From positions 1,962,346 to 2,026,345 of the forward strand of contig CM055112.1 in NCBI GenBank assembly GCA_029204225.1: DNA of 64,000 nucleotides. Reading direction: 5' to 3'. A program made the translations under genes and the position numbers. The notes under the pieces are model-generated. The model made no database searches, was not told where the DNA came from, and was given only the letters and a program-made list of their open reading frames with translations. Positions within the stretch are counted from its first letter, which is position 1. Each line of letters starts with the position of its first letter. Source of the DNA: Diphasiastrum complanatum. Lineage: Eukaryota > Streptophyta > Lycopodiopsida > Lycopodiales > Lycopodiaceae. Of the stretch, positions 60,391 through 64,000 are shown one piece after another.

Positions 60391-60890
60391 TAAGGGAGAG
60401 TGTTAGAAATCAGTTTGATCTAATTCATTAGTATAAGCTTCAAATTTGATACTATAATTAGTGTACAATTAATAAAATTTACTATATTTGGAAACAACAA
60501 TCAAGCATTCATACATCAACAAACAATCATACAATAGCAAAATAGGAGGCCTTCACAAGGTAAGAAAATGGAGGAGGAGGCTTCTCTTCTCTCTCTCTCA
60601 ATCTCTATTCTTACAAATGAAAAGTGAATCAAAAGTGGTGTCACATCCCTACTTATAGACAAAGCTAGGGCTAGAGTTTTCGGTTCACCCAAAAACCATG
60701 TGCCATAAGAACTTGAGTTTAATAAAACTTTAAACCAATTTGCATTTTGAACTACTTTGGGTCCTTTTTTATTTAAGGCCCATTGGAGCATAGATCTAAT
60801 TCTATTTCTCGTGCCCTTGGCTTACGAGTACAATGCACCTTCTAAGGGTGTTTGTTGACATTATATTACAAATAGATCTGAGTCTTTATG
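60391..60890 (+). repeat. Polypurine tract and probable 3' LTR, unassigned Copia family
   Basis: aagggagag followed by tgttagaaatcagtttg (60402) has the form PPT then LTR start. An aataaaa lies near 60470 and a tandem ctctctctct near 60588. The 3' end is not defined, so the right boundary is a guess. Confidence 0.5.
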
Positions 60891-61413
60891 ATGACTCAAC
60901 CATGCATTTATTCTCATCGCCGTAAGATATGTTGGAGAGGTGCTAGACTTTGTCTTTGCTCATTGGACGGTCTGCGACTTGTCAACTCTCTAATATTGGC
61001 ATTCCCGATAAATCTGGATCCTGGAACTCTTTCTCGGTTACTTGTCAATGCTTTTAAAGTAGTTTGGTGGCACGATCCCTTCATTTGATATCCATTAGTT
61101 TTGGCATGTGGAATTCGTTAGAAGAATCTTCACCAAAATCTTTTAACACCTAATTGGACCTAGAGTGAGACCAATCAATATGGGGGTTGGATGACATCAT
61201 GCATAAGCATATGTAACCTATATACAAGTAGAAAAATGCTCCATACCATTGGAAATGCATTGAACACTTGTCTCCTCTCGCTCTTCTTGTATTCACATAC
61301 TATGGCTTGGCGGTTGAGCTTATGTGACTGATCTTAGGATTCTACTTAGTTGGGTGGCCTGCCTTCACTATCTCCTTTGACTATCTTTGTAGGCTTGATC
61401 TTTTGGAATCATC
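60891..61413. other. No gene seen
   Basis: Short open frames without domains. Upstream of, and possibly part of, the Gypsy remnant that follows. Confidence 0.45.
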
Positions 61414-61689
61414 TCAATGGACATGGTAGAGACACAATATTGTAAAGCCCAAAGATATGATCAAGTTCATCCGATTCCATTGAATTGGTGAATTAAATTT
61501 CTTACAATGGGATAAGGGAAATGTGATAAGGGCATAGTTCTTAATAAATCTATAAAAGAATTTTGTGAAGCTTAAGAAAGATTTCACTTCTTGAATGGTT
61601 TGTAGAATAGGCCACTCTCGTACCTTACAAACCTTATCATAGTTGCTAGGAGAATGATTGTTGTCAATGCCACTTTGTATTTTGGTCAA
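61414..61689 (-). pseudogene. Ty3/Gypsy reverse transcriptase C-terminal fragment
   Basis: On the minus strand, KVREWPILQTIQEVKSFLSF, then KFFYRFIKNYALITFPLSHC and KKFNSPIQWN match the Gypsy RT thumb/connection ('v.eWp.P.t..evrsFlGl..yYrrFi..fs.ia.PLt.l.kk...f.W'). This is the only Gypsy piece recognised in the window, against more than a dozen Copia pieces. The flanking open frame shows no further domains. Truncated and inactive. Confidence 0.85.
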
Positions 61690-63315
61690 GTTTGGGCCAC
61701 AATCGTAATATAAGTTGGTTTGTGAAAGTTTAAGTTAGACAATGTGTGTTGTTTTGATATGTCACATTTGACAGTTATGAAGAACGAACAACATAGTTCA
61801 TTCATTATAGATAATTATGAATTTTAAATGACCGTACAAAATTCATTTACAACATTTTATGATATTTGATGTGAAAATGGTAGAATGTTGCCACTTGTTA
61901 CAAGAAGTCATGTAAATAGAGAAAATTGTTATGATTCACAAAAACAATAGTACTGTCTAGAAATCATTGTAACACACAAACAAGAAGAGACAACACTCTC
62001 CGTTGATCATCATAACTATATAGAATATAAAAGTACATGTTGGAAAAATAGAGATGGGTTGAATCAGCGGAGACGCTCAAATACCACTGTTGGATAGGAG
62101 TGCTGATACCATAATGAAATGAGATGATTTGAACTAGATGTTCTAATATCTCTTGAATAAATTCCATCTCAAAATTGGAATTTTTTAGTTTTCTGTAGTT
62201 AGATTTAGAAATCCTAACTATAGTGTTGTGGGATGTGCAATTATCTAGTAATACAAAATGACTTGATAGTGTGGAATTAAAGTCAAATCGAGAACAACCT
62301 TCAACGTATCTGGGATCTACTATGAGCCAGAATCTTGTAGTTTTTAGATGTAAAATGAATTTTATGGAAAGTGTAGTTGTTATTATTGTGGAAGTGGTAA
62401 TGAGGATGATGATTGATAACACAAATTAATACCTCTGACAACTGATAACATAGGAGTAAATGACATCCATTTTACTACCGTCTTGAGGTGTCATATACAA
62501 CCATGAAAGTGTAGACGTTATCACTATGGAAGTATGATGATTGTAGTGTGTTATCAAAACAAAAAAGAGTGAGTAAAATCAAATTATTCACAACATGATA
62601 ATGTGCAAAAAAAATCCTGCCTATACTTCAATTAAATGACCTAAATACAATGATTCTTTAAGAATCAGGTGTGCAAAATAAGCTAGAATATAGATCACTA
62701 CAATGTCTATCATGAAATAGCTTACGATTATGTATTGCACTATGTGTCTCACATTACTTTGCACATTAAAAACTCTCTTGAAATCACCTATCAATAATTG
62801 ATCTCTTCCTTTCTATACCTCACTACATGCGTCTCTCATTACCTTTGATGCTGGCAGTTAGTCACTATTTATTAATGAACTAACCATATGGTAATCTTCT
62901 GATTAGCTGTACAATTAACATATCTTGTAATAAATGGTAGTGATTATGACTAACAAAGCCTTATTACAATTCGTGACAGTTTGTAAAGTGCCATAGAAGT
63001 TGATCATGAACAGACTGTTGTTATCACGTTTTGATATCTACAAGAAATGATACAGTGTGTTTCTATAGGTGTCAAGATATTTGCAATTTTGAAGAAGGCC
63101 CAAAATGATGAGATCTGCATGTACATCTGATTTTTCGTAATTTTTGTATTTTTTCAGCCTGTTGCGAAACTTCATGTAAATATACAAGTAGCTAAATTAC
63201 CACCAAATCATGAGTAAATCTGTAGTGTGATAGATTTTTTGACTTTTTCGCTTGTGTAGAATCAAGTGTTTTTCTGCAGAATTGCATCTATAGTTGACAA
63301 AAAAAAAAAAAAACA
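61690..63315. other. No gene seen
   Basis: AT-rich. A 152-codon minus-strand frame (61964-62422) shows no recognised domain and has a low-complexity Ile/Thr-rich start (IILITTSTIITTT). Its length is not remarkable for this composition. Confidence 0.45.
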
Positions 63316-63701
63316 GTGGTAGGAAATAAAATAGGATGGTGGAGAGGACAAAGCCTTACAAAGGGGAGGAGTAAAGGACAACAAAAACATTTCAGGAAGG
63401 ACAAGGACAAAGACAGAGCCAATGATGGAAATGAAAACCATTCATCTCAAGCTTCAACATCTAATGGGAAAAAGAAGGAGATCAAGTGCCTCTTTTATTG
63501 GCAAGAAAGGCCACTATGCCTCTAATTGCTTCAAAAAGAAGAATCAATTCAAGCAAGATAACCTCACTAACGAAAAAGAGAGTGATGCTATTGAGAGTGA
63601 TAGAGAGGATTCACCTATGATGTCTAGTTTTTCTTCCTCTTCTTTCAAGAATGATGAATTGTGGTGGATTGATAGTGGGGCTAGTTCCCAGAATTCATTT
63701 T
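63316..63701 (+). pseudogene. Copia gag zinc knuckle and protease start
   Basis: Two overlapping frames. The basic linker RGQSLTKGRSKGQQKHFRKD precedes EIKCLF; the frame then shifts by one base inside the zinc knuckle, which continues GKKGHYASNCFKKKNQFKQD. NLTNEKESDAIESDREDSP follows, then the protease start ELWWIDSGASSQN, where the sequence is cut by an LTR at 63702. Close to the gag at 44423-44740. Confidence 0.88.
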
Positions 63702-64000
63702 TGTGAGAAATTGGCAAAAATCTAGCTTGGTATTTTTTATGATAGAAGTTTGTAAGTGAATCTCACATGTGTGGAGGATGTTCCCACATGTGGAGAATTG
63801 TAAAGTAAATAAAAAATGTTTGATATAGGGGTCTCATAGAATTTCATAGTCAAGCATTTAGGTGTAGGATGTTGATAGGGTCAAATTTGGCATAGACGGC
63901 AAATTATCCATTTCTACTTGTAATGCCACTATAGAGCCAAAATAGAGTAGGAGGCCAAACTCGTGCCAATTAGAGTGTAGACAAGTGTAATGCTTTTGTT
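63702..64000 (+). repeat. LTR of Copia family A, running off the window
   Basis: Starts tgtgagaaattggcaaaaat inside a protease codon run and matches the early part of the 6865 LTR, with substitutions and indels. The end is outside the window. Confidence 0.6.

Noticed and set aside
61964-62422. 152-codon minus-strand frame as a novel gene
   Set aside because: Low-complexity start, no domain, no neighbours or splice logic; chance frame in AT-rich DNA.

Overview
This window looks like nuclear DNA of a land plant. It is AT-rich, has GT-AG spliceosomal introns, is packed with decayed Ty1/Copia LTR retrotransposons carrying the usual initiator-tRNA primer-binding site (tggtatcagagc), and contains one intact class III HD-ZIP homeodomain gene, a family confined to land plants and their algal relatives. 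The exact lineage cannot be read from the sequence. I see no bacterial or organellar operons, tRNA, rRNA or CRISPR array.

Layout. 1-10.4 kb: nested and truncated Copia pieces (gag, reverse transcriptase/RNase H, LTRs), mostly on the minus strand. 10.389-19.502 kb: the most interesting object, a 9.1-kb DNA transposon with 30-bp terminal inverted repeats, inserted into a Copia LTR. It encodes four proteins: a 388-aa protein with a ubiquitin-like-looking C-terminus (+), a four-exon Ulp1/C48-type cysteine protease (-), an unknown protein with a CxxC pair (+), and a large DDE-type transposase of a family I cannot name (-). 19.8-28 kb: Copia gag-protease-integrase remnant, LTR pieces, tandem duplications and a long GA microsatellite. 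29.3-35.8 kb: an apparently intact 18-exon HD-ZIP III transcription factor gene (842 aa, minus strand), the only convincing host gene; its miR165/166 site is diverged. 36-40.3 kb: no recognisable gene. 40.3-60.9 kb: a second dense Copia zone with head-to-head chimeric elements. 60.9-64 kb: sparse, with one Ty3/Gypsy RT fragment and a last Copia gag piece running into an LTR.

How things fit together. The retroelements are parasites with stops, frameshifts and internal deletions; none looks autonomous. The DNA transposon landed in one LTR, which dates it after that LTR. Its two plus-strand genes have closed reading frames under my splice models, as does the protease, but the transposase has three apparent single-base losses, so this copy is inactive or carries assembly errors. 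The protease and the second unknown gene diverge from a shared intergenic region packed with CACGTG palindromes. The HD-ZIP III gene is probably a functional developmental regulator sitting in a repeat-free island.
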